This document shows positions 1-12,534 of a stretch of DNA of 64,000 nucleotides, piece by piece. Origin of the DNA: Oreohelix idahoensis (lineage: Eukaryota > Mollusca > Gastropoda > Stylommatophora > Oreohelicidae); the NCBI GenBank assembly GCA_024509875.1, contig JAMPIV010019072.1:1-64000 (forward strand), given 5' to 3'. The notes beneath the pieces were generated by a model that did not search any database, was not told where the DNA came from, and saw only the letters and a program-made list of their open reading frames with translations. The translations under genes and the position numbers were made by a program. Each line of letters starts with the position of its first letter. The stretch's first letter is position 1.

Positions 1-1500
<1,500 letters not shown>

Positions 1501-1519
1501 GGGGGTTGTTTTTTTTTTT

Positions 1520-2862
1520 TTTTTAAGTAGATTTGTTGTTCTTTTCCAATGTGGGGATCTCTTTACTTGTTTGTGGGTGTGTCCCGTACTTGGAGATGTG
1601 TAAGCTGCCTTGTGATATGTAAAGTTAAGTGTGCTTCCACTATGGTATGTTATGCGTATGTTGTAGGTACTAGGTGCATATATTCTTGCTAGTCTTGATG
1701 CCCGTCTAAAGTATGGGTTTTTATTGTTATTGTGTGTAAAAGTTTGTTTGCGAGGTTCTATTTTCCTGTTTTATACGTCTGAGAGGTCGTGTTCGTCTAG
1801 TATGGTTTGGGTCTGTATTTGTCTTAAGAGCGAAGACTTTTCTCGCGCCTGTGCTCCTCCCCTGGAGCTCCCAGACAAGTCTAGGTCAGACAGGACACAA
1901 TTAAAGTCTCCGCCCAAAATCTTCCTAGTCCCTTTGTAATGTTTTGTTAAAGTGTCATGTAACTTGTCATAAAAACTAGGTCGTTCGTCTCTTGTCGCTG
2001 GTGTATGCGGGGTGTGTGTATATGTTTTGTTGAGTTGTTGTGTCTTTTGTTGTTGTTGTTTGGTTTTGTATTTGATCTTTATGACGGTTCTGCCACAACC
2101 GTCTGTCCTGTACTGTACCGTATCCCAAATCTTCGTTAATTTGTAATATGGCGGCACTACTATGCCTCCCCGTTTGTTGGGGCCTAGGGCGAACCAGCCA
2201 TGTTTAAGTCCTAATCTAGTTACAATCCGATTGGCAGTAAAATGGGAGAACGTGAACCCCTGTCTGCTGCAAGAACAGAAAAATCAGGTTTCTCTCTTTT
2301 AATCAGTTTTAACAAACGTGCTCCAGCTTTATCCCTCAAACCATTGATATTGAGGGATATAACAACTAGGCTACTTGACAAGGTGGTAAGCTTGGGTTGG
2401 CCACTTGTTACAAACTGTCTACATGGCAAAGTGGCAGAGTGGCCACTTGCCATATCTAAACTATTCGACAAAACGGGGACTGAGTGCGGACCGTTTGCCT
2501 CTTTTAAATTACAAGGCAGGATAGTGGCCTGGGCCTGACTACCCGCCACAGGTAAATTACACAACAAAGCGTTAGTTAATGGTTTATTGTGTGTTGTAAT
2601 AAATGTGCTAGGTAAAGTAAAACTTGATGCGCATGGCTTACACAACAAAGCGGTGCTCATCAGCTGACCGCTTTCTGTCGTAACTAGGCCAATCGATACA
2701 TTTCTGTTTACATTGCTTGGTGAAGCGGTGCATGGGGGGCTGACCTGCTAACCTAGTTACGTGACTGCCTGACGGAATAGTGATCTGGGGCTGACTATTC
2801 GTTCTGCTATGATTATTTAGGCTCGACGCAGATGAGACCGCGTCGCCTAAAAAACCTCCCAC
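1520..2862 (-). pseudogene. Tx1-like ORF2, N-terminal region and endonuclease, frameshifted (copy 1)
   Basis: This is the start of a LINE ORF2 that would encode an APE-type endonuclease followed by reverse transcriptase. Pieces in different frames (2862-2638, 2660-2220, 2157-1771) match successive parts of copy 2 ORF2. They include the Ser/Thr-rich leader, the endonuclease start (VISLNINGLRDK) and the metal-binding GGDFNCVLSDLDL segment. Between 1520 and 2330 most differences from copy 2 are small insertions rather than substitutions, which fits uncorrected sequencing error as well as decay. The reverse transcriptase is absent. Confidence 0.8.
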
Positions 2863-3171
2863 CCTCGTAGGGGGGGGGGGGTGTCTGCCTAAAGGAAACT
2901 GTGCGCATGTTAAAAGTGTAAGGATGCGTGCATGTAAGAACTAACTATCAACAAATTATTTACCTTAAAAAAACACAAGACCTTTAAATAATAAGCTACA
3001 CTTCCTAAGCTATAGTTGTTTTCATAATTTACTTTGGAAAATACATCACTGTTGTGAGAAAAAAAAGAAAAAAGTTCATTTCCCCGCACATCAGCAGCTC
3101 ACTGTCTGTTCTTATGGGGGGTCTGCATTGCGCCTCAGTGCGCGGGAGAAGAAGGACTTGTACAGCTTGTC

Positions 3172-4353
3172 TCATTCACACTCGCTGACATCTGAGAAGT
3201 CCCTACCGTCCAGAAAAAGGTTGGCCTGGGACATCATCACTTCCATGACGTCGTCTTCTGTCGCTGTTTGTGACGCCCAACTGGGGAACAATCTCTCCTG
3301 GGACATCTCCGAAGACTGGCTGGGACCGTCAGGTTTGGCTTCATTCAGTTCAGGCTCGTCTATAATAGGCATAGACTCATACTTCCGGGGGGGATCTACA
3401 GTTGACACCTTGGGCGGTAATGGCACTTCATGGGGCTTGACTGGCGACTTCTTGGGTGATGACGCCTTCTCCGCCTGGTCTCGCTTGCTCTCTTTGGGCT
3501 TCGTGTGCTTATTCTCAGCTTGCGTCAGCTGCAGCTTCCTCTTCACAATGCGTTTCCCGTACTTGTCATACGCCACTGTGGTGTACCCTTCGTCATCTGT
3601 CCCGACCTGGGGGCTCACTGGAGCCGGAGACTCAGCTACTTGATTGCTCCTGCTCTGCTCTGCTGGTGTTGTATCCACTGCGGCTTCTTCAGCCCTCGTC
3701 TGCTTGGCCTGATGGGGGGCCCCCCGCCTCTTTGGGCATTGGCTCACCCAATGGGTGTCCAACCCGCATATTGAGCATTCTGTTCTGCGTCCCGGCAGGG
3801 ATACCCATACACGCTGGACTTTCTCTACGTGGCCTTCCATCTTAAGATTTATAAAATGGGGTACTTTATGCACTGACGGCTTATAGAAAAAGTTCCACTT
3901 ATCGTGGGCTGTTTTGACACGGGAGACCTCCGCCTCCTCATCTCCTGTTACTGCTACCGCAATCTTTCGGGCTGCCTCTGCCTTTACTGTTGGGGGCATC
4001 CAGTTTAAGAGTCCTTTCGACTTTTCTTTTTCTAAATGTTCAATGTATACACTCATCTGTGGGTTGGTCCACTCAAGTTTCTTTCCATGTAGGCCCACAT
4101 AATGCTTCATATGGGCCGCAGTGGTTAAAGTGGCGAACCACTTGAAGGGCGATGCAAAACGATATAGGGTCGCCACGCCACTTGTCCCTACTCCGGCTGG
4201 CCCGGCCAAAATACTTGCAATGAGGGAATAAGAGGCCCTGTTTGCCTGGGGCCCTGTAACAGTAATCAGCAGCGTTCCCTGCTTGTGGAGAGCTCCTCCT
4301 TCTAGATCCTCTTCCATGTTTAATAGGTAAGTTGGCACAAAGGGTGCAGACAT
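3172..4353 (-). CDS. Tx1-like LINE ORF1, Gag-like zinc-knuckle protein (copy 1)
   Basis: An intact 393-residue frame encodes the RNA-binding ORF1 protein of a Tx1/L1-type LINE, which is expected to coat element RNA in the cytoplasm. I chose the ATG at 4353 (MSAP) because copy 2 ORF1 starts with the same residues; an in-frame ATG also exists at 4386. The first 110 residues are well conserved with copy 2. A CCHC zinc knuckle (C-x2-C-x4-H-x4-C) lies at about residues 193-206 (bases 3736-3777). The C-terminal third is Lys/Pro/Ser-rich and probably disordered, ending in an acidic segment. It is followed by about 310 bases of spacer and then ORF2. It is the only undamaged ORF1 in the window. Confidence 0.85.
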   Translation of the reverse strand: MSAPFVPTYLLNMEEDLEGGALHKQGTLLITVTGPQANRASYSLIASILAGPAGVGTSGVATLYRFASPFKWFATLTTAAHMKHYVGLHGKKLEWTNPQMSVYIEHLEKEKSKGLLNWMPPTVKAEAARKIAVAVTGDEEAEVSRVKTAHDKWNFFYKPSVHKVPHFINLKMEGHVEKVQRVWVSLPGRRTECSICGLDTHWVSQCPKRRGAPHQAKQTRAEEAAVDTTPAEQSRSNQVAESPAPVSPQVGTDDEGYTTVAYDKYGKRIVKRKLQLTQAENKHTKPKESKRDQAEKASSPKKSPVKPHEVPLPPKVSTVDPPRKYESMPIIDEPELNEAKPDGPSQSSEMSQERLFPSWASQTATEDDVMEVMMSQANLFLDGRDFSDVSECE

Positions 4354-4497
4354 TCTATATTTTTTCTTTTCTTCTTGGTTATACAACCAAATTGAAATTT
4401 AAACAAAAAAATCACCACAAAGTTAGCCTGGCTAACCCGCCAAGCTAACACCACAAAAGTCCTAGAATGAACACAAAAATCCACCAGAACTCGAAAG

Positions 4498-4532
4498 TTT
4501 TTTTTTTTTTTTTTTTTTTAAATACCTTTATT
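4498..4532 (-). terminator. Polyadenylation signal and poly(A) tail of Tx1 copy 2
   Basis: On the minus strand an AATAAA hexamer (4532-4527) is followed seven bases later by a run of 22 A (4519-4498). This marks the true 3' end of the LINE transcript. The next base begins the 5' UTR of copy 1. Confidence 0.85.
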
Positions 4533-4606
4533 AAGGTCAATATAACAATGTTATTTACAAATGTGTTACAAGTATAGTGTAAAATCAGCAGTGAAATAAA
4601 AACACT

Positions 4607-4622
4607 CCCCCCCGCCCCCCCC

Positions 4623-4668
<46 letters not shown>
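4607..4668. repeat. C-run followed by A45 homopolymer inside the LINE 3' UTR
   Basis: The plus strand carries 17 bases that are nearly all C and then 45 A in a row. Read in the direction of the LINE this is T45-G17 between ORF2 and the polyadenylation signal. That would be an odd transcript feature and may be slippage or a second small insertion. Confidence 0.8.
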
Positions 4669-4670
<2 letters not shown>

Positions 4671-4914
4671 GACACCCCCCTGTGAGATGATTGATGAAGA
4701 TTATACATATATTACAAGTAAATATTCGAAAACAGTTGAACAATGAAATGATTAATGATACATCGACAAAGGGGTGGTGACCCCCTACCATGAAATGATT
4801 AATTTAATTTATGTACATGGAGTATTTACAAAATGAAATATTTACAAACAAAGCTGCCTGCTTTGTAGAATGACCAAAAGGTCAAATATTTATTTAAATA
4901 ATCAAAAAAAGAAT

Positions 4915-7900
4915 TCAAATTTGTTCTGTTGTGTGTTGCGTCATGCGTTCATATATTTGTGTAAATATTGCACTGTCATAATGTCCATTGTCGTATACAG
5001 CTCTGTTCCTACATGTCCATACCAGATATCTGAAGTTAGCGAGTAAAGTTAGTAGTTTAAGTTCTGTTTGTCTCGTCATTCGTGGTAACGTGTTCATTGT
5101 GACTGCTCTATATAAATTAAGTGTCTGTTGTGAGTGTGGGGCTATTAGCTTCCTTAACTTGTTTAAAGTGGGGGCCACTGTCTTACATGTGTAAAACAAG
5201 TGGTCTTCTGTCTCTGTAATGTTGTCACTACACAGTTTACATTTGGGCGCTAATCTGTTTGCCTTTATTGATGATCTGTTAGCTATTGGTGTTAAACTGT
5301 GTAGTAGTCTGTAAGTGACTTCTTTTGCTTGTGGTTTAATGTCTATTGCGTGAATGTTTGTAAAACTCTGTGTGTAATCGGTTATAAAGAGGTTGTACCC
5401 TCTTCGTGTGTTTATAGGTGTTTCCTGTGCTGCGACTAGGAGTTTGTATATAAGTTTAGTGTCTTGTTTTATTAAATGATTATTCCCTTCTAAATTTTGT
5501 AGACATATTTTGTAAAAAGGTGGTGGTGTACCAAAAAAATGGGGTTGATTGTTATTCAACTTACAAAGGTTTAATAATCTTAAACCAATGTAGTAGTGTG
5601 CCAGCGGGTATAGACTCGGGCACTTTATAACATCCCCTATGTATTTAATTCTTAAAGCTTTAATTTTAGTATTTATATCCTGTAGAGCTATTCCCCCTTT
5701 ATTTTTAGGTTGTATTAGAGTAGTGTGTTTAATACTGTGCCAGGTATTTCTAAAAATGAAGGTCCTAATTAGTTTATTTATTTCTGTTATAATCTTTTTA
5801 GGTACTATTTGTATATTTGCTGTGTAAATTATTTTTGGCATAATAAAACAATTAACTATAATACTTCTTCCGAAAATGGTAGCCGTTTTATATTTGTAAA
5901 TTTCTAACATATTTTGGATTTTCGCTATCAATTTTGTCCATGTTTCTTTATTGGGGTCTTGAGGATTAAAAGAAAAGTTAATTCCATAAATTTTAATTTT
6001 ATTCACTACCGTTAATTGAAAAGGGAAGTCTGACCTATTGCCCCATTTACCTATTCCCATTATGCTAGATTTTTGAATGTTTAGTTTGGATTCGCTAGCG
6101 TATCCAAACTCTGTGAAAACCTCTAAGATATTTTTTATAGAATCCTTTGTTGTTGGAAAGAATATCGTGTCATCGGCGTAGGCCAACAATTTTTCTTTCC
6201 CCTGCGCCGGGGACGAAAGTCCCCGTGATATTTGTGTCTTGTCTTATTCTTTCCAACACAGGTTCTAGCGTTATTACATATAACAAGGGCGACAGGGGGC
6301 ACCCTTGCCTAACACTTCTAGTTAATCTGAATGTTTTAGTTAGACTATGATTAATCAATATTTTACTTTCAGGTTTTTTGTATAGGATCTTTATCCATGA
6401 TCTAAAGTATTTCCCTATATTGTTAGCTTTAAGACTCTTATGCAGGAAGGCATGTGATACTCTATCAAATGCCTTTTCCTGATCTAAAGATAATATAGCA
6501 CTCTGGCACTGTCTATCATGTGTGTATGTAATTAGGTCTCTAATGAAATGTGTATGTCTGCTAATGTTTCTACCATGCACACCACTTTGTTGATCTGAAT
6601 GTATTATTCGGTGCATGTGTGATTTAAGCTTCAGAGTAAGTGCTTTAGCTAGAATTTTATAATCGACATTTAATAGGGAAATGGGCCTAAAATTCTTGAT
6701 TGACTTTTTGTCATTTCCTTCCTTGGGAATTAACGTAATATAAGATTGATTTAGACTATCCGGGAGTTCCCCTTTTTGAAAAGCCTCTTCGAACACTTTA
6801 ATTAAAATGGGCCCTAAACAGGGGAAGAAAGCCCTGTAGAATTCTGCAGTTAACCCATCAGGTCCGGGTGCTTTATCTTTTTGAAAGGTACTAAGGGCCT
6901 CTTGTAAATTATATAAAGTTAAAGGTTGGTCTAGCTTCGCACTTTCCTCATCACTTAAACGTTTTGCGTATTGTAGAAATTTGTCTTGTATATTTGCGTC
7001 AGTTTCTTCCTTAGTATATAGTTTTTTGTAGTATTGGAAGAAAGCGTGACTAATGTTGGTGTTATCTGTTTGTTGTTGTCCGTTCATGTCAATTATTTCG
7101 TGTATCTGTCTACTGCGTTGTACATTCTGTTCAATTGCTAAATATTGCCTACTAGGGATTTCCTGCGTTATAGTGTGTAATTTAGTTCTAAGTAGTGCTC
7201 CCTGGTAGGTATACTGTCTATATTGATCTAATTGCTCTTCTAAGGTTTGGATGTGAGGGTTCGTGTTGTCTAAACTTTTGGTTAAACTAATTGCTTCTTC
7301 TAAAATCCCCTCTTCTTTCTTAAATTGTTTGTGAATGAGTGTAGCCAAAATCTGTGTTCTATCTCTAAGTGTGTTTTTTAACATATCCCAATATTGTGCA
7401 ATGTTGTTATTGGGAATGTCTTGTGCATAACCTTGTATTAGTTGTGTTATTTGTTCTGTGTAGTAAGTGTTTTTAAGTAGACTGTTGTTAAATTTCCAAT
7501 GTGGGGATCTCTTTACTTGCTTGTGCGTGTGTCCCGTACTTAGAGATGTGTAAACTGCCTTGTGATCTGTAAATTTAAGAGTGCTTCCAATATGGTATGT
7601 TTTGTGTATATTGTAGGTACTAGATGCATATATTCTGTCTAGTCTTGATGCCCGTCTAAAGTATGGGTTTATATTGTCATAGTGTGTAAAAGTTTGTTTG
7701 CGAGGTTCTATTTTCCTGTATACGTCTGAGAGGTCGTGTTCGTCTAGTATCGTCTGTATTTGTCTTAAGAGCGAAGACTTTTCTCGCGCCTGTGCTCCTC
7801 CCCTGGAGCTCCCAGACAAGTCTAGGTCAGACAGGACACAATTAAAGTCTCCGCCCAAAATCTTCCTAGTCCCTTTGTAATGTTTTGTTAAAGTGTCATG

Positions 7901-8821
7901 TAACTTGTCATAAAAACTAGGTCGTTCGTCTCTTGTCGCTGGTGCGTATATGTTAATGAGTGTGTGTGTGTCTTGTCTGTTGTGTTTGTTTTGTATTTGA
8001 ATTATGACGGTTCTGCCACAACCGTCTGTCCTGTACTGTACCGTATCCCAATCTTCGTTGATTTGTAATATGGCGGCACTACTATGCCTGGGGCCTAGGG
8101 CGAACCAGCCATGTTTAAGTCCTAATCTAGTTACAATCCGATTGGCAGTAAAATGGGACGTAACCCCTGTCTGCTGCAAGAACAGAAAATCAGGTTTCTC
8201 TCTTTTGATCAGTTTACATACGTGCTCCAGCTTATCCCTCAAACCATTGATATTGAGGGATATAACAACTAGGCTACTTGACAAGGTGGTAAGCTTGGGT
8301 TGGCCACTTGTTACAAACTGTCTACATGGCAAAGTGGCAGAGTGGCCACTTGCCATATCTAAACTATTCGACAAAACGGGGACTGAGTGCGGACCGTTTG
8401 TCTCTTTTAAATTACAAGGCAGGATAGTGGCCTGGGCCTGACTACCCGCCACAGGTAAATTACACAACAAAACGTTAGTTAATGGTTTATTTTGTGTTGT
8501 AATAAATGAACTAGACAAAATGATATTTGATGTACCTGGCTTGCACAGCAGAGCGGTGACTGTGGGCTGACCGCTCTCTGTTGTAACTAGGCCACTCGAT
8601 ACGTTCATAGACGAGGGGGTGCGTGAGGGCTGATCCGTTGACCCAGTTACATGACTGCCTGACAGAATAGTGATCTGGGGCTGACTATTCGTTCTGCTAT
8701 GATCATTTAGGCTCGACGCAGGTGAAACCGCGTCGCCTAAAAAAAAACATCCCACCCCAGTAGGGGGGGGAGTTGTCTGCTTAGAGGAAACTGTGCTCAT
8801 GTTAGAGTGTGTAGGAACCAA
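4915..8821 (-). pseudogene. Tx1-like LINE ORF2: endonuclease and reverse transcriptase, one frameshift
   Basis: ORF2 nicks DNA and reverse-transcribes element RNA. The frame 8821-6170 (883 codons) has a Ser/Thr-rich leader of about 185 residues. An APE-type endonuclease follows (LNINGL, GGDFN, SRLDRIYAS, FTDHKAV), then reverse transcriptase blocks KAPGPDGL, NFRPISLL, DQEKAFD and RQGCPLSP. A one-base shift at about 6185, in an A-rich stretch, moves the remainder into the frame 6189-4915. That part starts at the catalytic YADD box (6180-6169) and includes the thumb and a C-terminal CxxC...H...C-like segment (CKLCSDN...HLFYTC). The endonuclease position that is normally Glu (FLQET in relatives) is Gln (FLQQT), as in copy 1. 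Otherwise the protein looks complete. Confidence 0.9.
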
Positions 8822-9176
8822 AACATCAATGTAATACTATTTATACTAAAGAAAAAAACACCAACTCTTAAAATATAAGGCACACATTCTAAACTATAGT
8901 TGTTTTTACATTTTACTTTTAAGGTTACAATGCAATTGGCGAGTTTCTGTAGGGCCAACTTGAAAAGGAGCATCTTCCCCCGCAGTGGTGCTGTTGTGTC
9001 CGTCTCGTCAGTAAGCTCACAGGGGGTGATGACATCGGGGTGTATCTTGGGCGTGCCCACACTTGCACCATCCGTCATCTGACCTCTGGAACTAACAACT
9101 CGTACTTGCGCGGCGCTGGACATCATTAATTCACACTGGGCCCCAGTGCAGGGAAGAAATACTTGTAAGCACACAC

Positions 9177-9657
9177 TCATTGACTTACGTCTTCGAAAGC
9201 TTGTCCATCTATATACAAGCTTGCCTCTGACAACATGGCTTCCATGTCATCTACCTCTGTTGCTGCTGCCCAATTTAATGAAACCTGTGTGTTCACTGGT
9301 GTTGGCGCCTCTGGAACCTCGGGTGTTGTTGGCGACCCTCTTATAGGACTATTCGGCGTAGACACTGCTCTCTCGTCGAAACTTTTTGCCATGTAGGCCC
9401 TGATAATATTTCATCTGTGCGGCCGCCGTCAGCGTAGCATACCATTTGAAGGGTCCGGCAAATCTGTAAAGTGTGGCAATGCCACTCAACCCAACTCCTG
9501 CTGGCCCAGCCAGAATACTCGATATGAGAGAGTATGATGCTCTATTGGCCTGCGGCCCAGTAATAGTAATCACCAAGGTACCCTGCCTGTGCAGACTACC
9601 ACCTTCCAAATCTTTTTCAATATCAATAAGAATAGTTGGCACAATAGGTGCAGACAT
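9177..9657 (-). pseudogene. Tx1-like ORF1 with internal deletion (copy 2)
   Basis: The 5' part (9657-9349) matches the first 95 or so residues of copy 1 ORF1 at moderate identity. The frame at 9392-9177 matches the acidic C-terminus. The middle of about 220 codons, including the zinc knuckle, is missing. The junction shifts frame near 9370-9390, so no fused protein is made. Loss of the knuckle should disable RNA binding, so this copy would depend on another element's ORF1. Confidence 0.85.
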
Positions 9658-9789
9658 TCTTGTATATTATCTTCCTCTTGGCCCTGAAACCAACTGGAAA
9701 TGTAAAACAAAGTCACAAAGGCTAGCTTAAGCCAAAGCCTAAGCTAACACCACCAAAAGTCCAGAAAAAAGCACCAAAGTCCGAGAAAG

Positions 9790-10500
9790 AACACGCTCCT
9801 CCTCAGAATTGCGACCGCTCGACAGCGCGTCTAAATGGGTTCTCCTCTATAAAATCATTCTCAGCTGATCTGTCCTTGTTTACTGTAAATTCATTGGTTC
9901 CTCCTATTCTTCGCTCAGCTGAAATATTTTCACGCTTATCCGCTGTGTAAACAACTCAGTGAAGTGTCATCCGTTGTCCTGGTAAACTTTTCACGTGCAT
10001 ATTTTTTCCTCTCAACTCACTTAATCCTATAAGGGAGGTAATTACCCATTGTCTCCCTTTGCATATTTGACTCAAGCTTATATTGTCTTCTCTAAAGCTT
10101 GCTATACAATTCTTATATGTACATTTTCTAAACCATAATTACCAACTCACCAAATCTACTTATGTGTAATTAAGCACTTTCCTCCCCTGACTTTAATAAT
10201 CAGAGTCTTCTCCCTTTGATCAAAGCATGATTTCACTCATCTTATTTCCCTTTTAGCAAGACAAATAGTCTTTATTCAAATCTATTCTTATTTCTTAAAC
10301 CATTTTTTCATACCTTCCCTCTTAACCAAAACTAAATCACCGCTTATAATTCCTGCTTGAGCATTTTACAATGCTCCTAGCAAAGCGAACGGTGACATAT
10401 GTTAAGAAAGGGGCCCTATATTTAAATAAAAAAAAAACAATAAAACAACACAAACATATTTGAACACATACATTTTTAATTTGCATAGTAATTATCATTA
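9790..10500. other. Gene-free AT-rich stretch
   Basis: There is no coding signal on either strand. It holds AT-rich unique-looking sequence between the 5' end of Tx1 copy 2 and the 3' side of the hAT relic. A GGGGCCC-containing segment near 10410 may be the decayed other end of the hAT element. Confidence 0.5.
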
Positions 10501-11790
10501 TCAATTAATTCGTGCTTGTAATCCTATAAACTTGCCACTCATGTTGCTGGCGTTGTCATAACTTTGACCACGGCAGTCTTTAATATCAATGTCATTTGCC
10601 TTTAAAAAATTAAGTAGACTTTTAGTAAGCTGTTCAGCACTATGACCTTCCATATCCAAAAACGTCACAAATCTTTCAACTGGTCCAGATGGCAAAACAT
10701 AGCGCAGAGTCAAAGTCAGCTGGTCCATATTAGATATATCTGGAGTAGAATCCAATGAAACGGAATAATACTTGTATTTCTTCACTTCACAGAGAATGTG
10801 ATCCAGTATGCTGGATCCAATCAGATTGATGAATTCCTCACACGTTGTTTTAGATAGATATGATGTATGTTCAAATCCTTTGTTTGCATGAGTACTTATA
10901 TGCTCTGCCAGAAAAGGGTCAAACTTGGCCAGTAATTCTAACAACCCTAAGTAATTCCCGTTATAAGGGTACCCAACAATTTCATCACTGCCACGAAATG
11001 AAAGGCCTCGTTCTGCTAAAAACTTCACAACTTCAATTATTCGCTCTAGAAGTTTGTGCCAATACTTTTCTTGAATGTCCATTTGTTTCACAAGATGGGA
11101 ATTGACACGTTCACCTTTGTTTTTACGCATCAACAGTGAAATTAAAGCTTGTCTATGTGAGGAGCTTTCTTCATATCGACGCAATAGATTGCTTGCATTT
11201 TTCCAGTCATTAAACCCTTCCACAGTAAACTTTGATGAACATTCTGAACTCATAAGCTTGCATGGGAAACAGAATAGGCGCCCTTTACTTTCTGAATTGC
11301 ATAACCATTTTCTTGCATGTTGCTTGTTTGTAAGTTTATGAATATGTGTAAAATAAGACTTCTGACAGTATCGAGTTTTCTTTTCAGTGTCATAAAATCG
11401 CACGGATGAAGAGAAGGCACTATCAACATGTTGACATTTTTCACTTCCCTTGGATATGCAATATTCACACTCACAGTCATCTATATTGTTCGGCCAGTCA
11501 CCAATATCATTAGAGTACTTCTTCGTTTCACTTATTCTTTCACATTAAGACTCAGTGTATACTGGGTTTTGCTGTATGTTTTCTGCTGCACAGCCTGCAC
11601 TAGTACTAGTTGTTCCTGTACTTCCAGCTTCAGCGGTTAGAGTACCACCACCATGAACATCAAAATATTTTGTCAGCTTACGTGTTTTTGATATCACAAG
11701 TTGATCTCTTCTTTCTTTTTCTTCCTTCGCTTTACGTTTTTCACTTCCAGAAGCATAATTACGTCCAATATCTCTGTGTCTACTGCTCAT
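10501..11790 (-). pseudogene. hAT transposase, ZMYM1-like with DUF4371, interrupted and truncated
   Basis: The N-terminal part (MSSRHRDIGRNYASGSEKRK) carries the basic leader usual in this family. It is separated by a single in-frame TAA (at about 11545) from the remainder, which continues in the same frame. The second part has a TTF-type zinc-binding segment (CNSESKGRLFCFPCKL, then a SHRQ histidine) and a DUF4371 region up to RGQSYDNASNMSGKFIGLQA. This matches the first half of the RNase H-like fold around the second catalytic Asp (SYDNAS). The frame then ends at 10501, so the insertion domain, the final Glu and the dimerisation region of this usually 600-800 residue protein are missing. It is non-functional as it stands. 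Confidence 0.85.
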
Positions 11791-12173
11791 TTCTTAAGTT
11801 TTCTAACCTTACAAATCAAGAAATTTTAATCAAGATCGAAAGAGAGTGCGAGCACGCCGTATGTCTCAATTAAAACAGGAAGTTTCCGTTTCCTAAATTC
11901 TAGTTTTTATTGTTAATGCAAATTCATTTCACAAAGAACGAAACAAAATTAGAGGGGCAGTCGCCTAGAGCCAAAAAATTGGCTTCCGTCCAAACGTGAC
12001 CAGATTTTCAACGCCACTTAAATGGCTTCCGTCCGCAAACAGTTAAGATTAAAATAATGAAGAGTCACACTAAGTCACCCTCTTATGCTCTTTCTCTCAC
12101 AATTTCGTGACACCAAATGAAAAGGCGCTAAAAATGGCATAAATTACAAGATCATTGGTTTAACGCTCGTATT

Positions 12174-12303
12174 GTTTTTTCTTCTCTCTAACCAGCGGCA
12201 CTCGAGCTTTCCAGCTCTTTTGGCCCAATGACATGTCATTGCGAGGCTGGGGGGTCAGTGGACTTTCCTTCCAACCCGGTCAGGAGCTTCGCTCCTTCCC
12301 ATC
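12174..12303 (-). mobile_element. Short retroposon (about 130 bp) with 12-bp target-site duplication
   Basis: AACGCTCGTATT occurs at 12162-12173 and again at 12304-12315, flanking about 130 bp. On the minus strand the insert ends in GAGAGAAGAAAAAAC, a tail like that of the retroposon at 24577-24915. No tRNA-type boxes are obvious. It could be a 5'-truncated LINE end or a SINE. Confidence 0.65.
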
Positions 12304-12534
12304 AACGCTCGTATTAGAAGATGACCAAAAAATTATGTACATATTTATTGGCGCGGGGCCCCTAAAAGCGCGGGGCCCGTAGCATATGCTACTTGTGCTA
12401 CTACGTTAATCCGGCTCTGACTTTCTCGAGCGTTTTGTAAGAGGCAACTAATATGGTGTTGGGGGCGGCGCGTTCTCACATTTGTTCCCCATAAATTGGG
12501 TGCGCTGTTATATATAGATATATGTATATATAAT

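Larger units (their letters stand above)
1501..4497 (-). mobile_element. Tx1-like LINE, copy 1 (5' part; rest lost in the G tract)
   Basis: The element is read on the minus strand from 4497 downward: a short 5' UTR beginning CTTTCGAG, ORF1 (4353-3172), a spacer, and the first part of ORF2 (2862-1520). It matches copy 2 (4498-9789) along its length. Identity is very high from about 1520 to 2600 and clearly lower upstream of about 2600. Its 5' end directly abuts the poly(A) tail of copy 2, so the two form a tandem. The 3' two thirds of ORF2 are missing because homology stops at the G tract. Confidence 0.85.
4498..9789 (-). mobile_element. Tx1-like LINE, copy 2, essentially full length
   Basis: A minus-strand LINE of about 5.3 kb has a 5' end near 9789 (CTTTCTCGG, aligning with the CTTTCGAG start of copy 1), a deleted ORF1 (9657-9177), ORF2 (8821-4915, one frameshift), a 3' UTR, an AATAAA signal and a 22-base poly(A) tail at 4519-4498. 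The tail touches the first base of copy 1. ORF2 endonuclease and reverse transcriptase motifs resemble the Tx1 branch of the L1 group (DQEKAFDRV, QGCPLSPLLYV, YADD). Damage is limited to the ORF1 deletion, the frameshift and a long homopolymer in the 3' UTR, so it is probably a fairly young, non-autonomous copy. Confidence 0.85.
10501..12419 (-). mobile_element. hAT-superfamily transposon relic (ZMYM1/DUF4371 type)
   Basis: The minus strand from 12419 begins CAGAGCCGGATTAACGTAG and continues into GGGCCCC-rich subterminal sequence. This is the typical start of hAT elements encoding ZMYM1-like transposases. A damaged transposase frame follows at 11790-10501. A small retroposon (12174-12303) sits in the 5' untranslated part. 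The 3' end is not certain: a GGGGCCC motif near 10410 is a candidate, but I could not match a clean terminal repeat or an 8-bp duplication. Confidence 0.65.

Noticed and set aside
3128..3774. Plus-strand frames of 89-171 codons opposite LINE ORF1
   Set aside because: They mirror the conserved minus-strand zinc-knuckle protein and show no protein family of their own.
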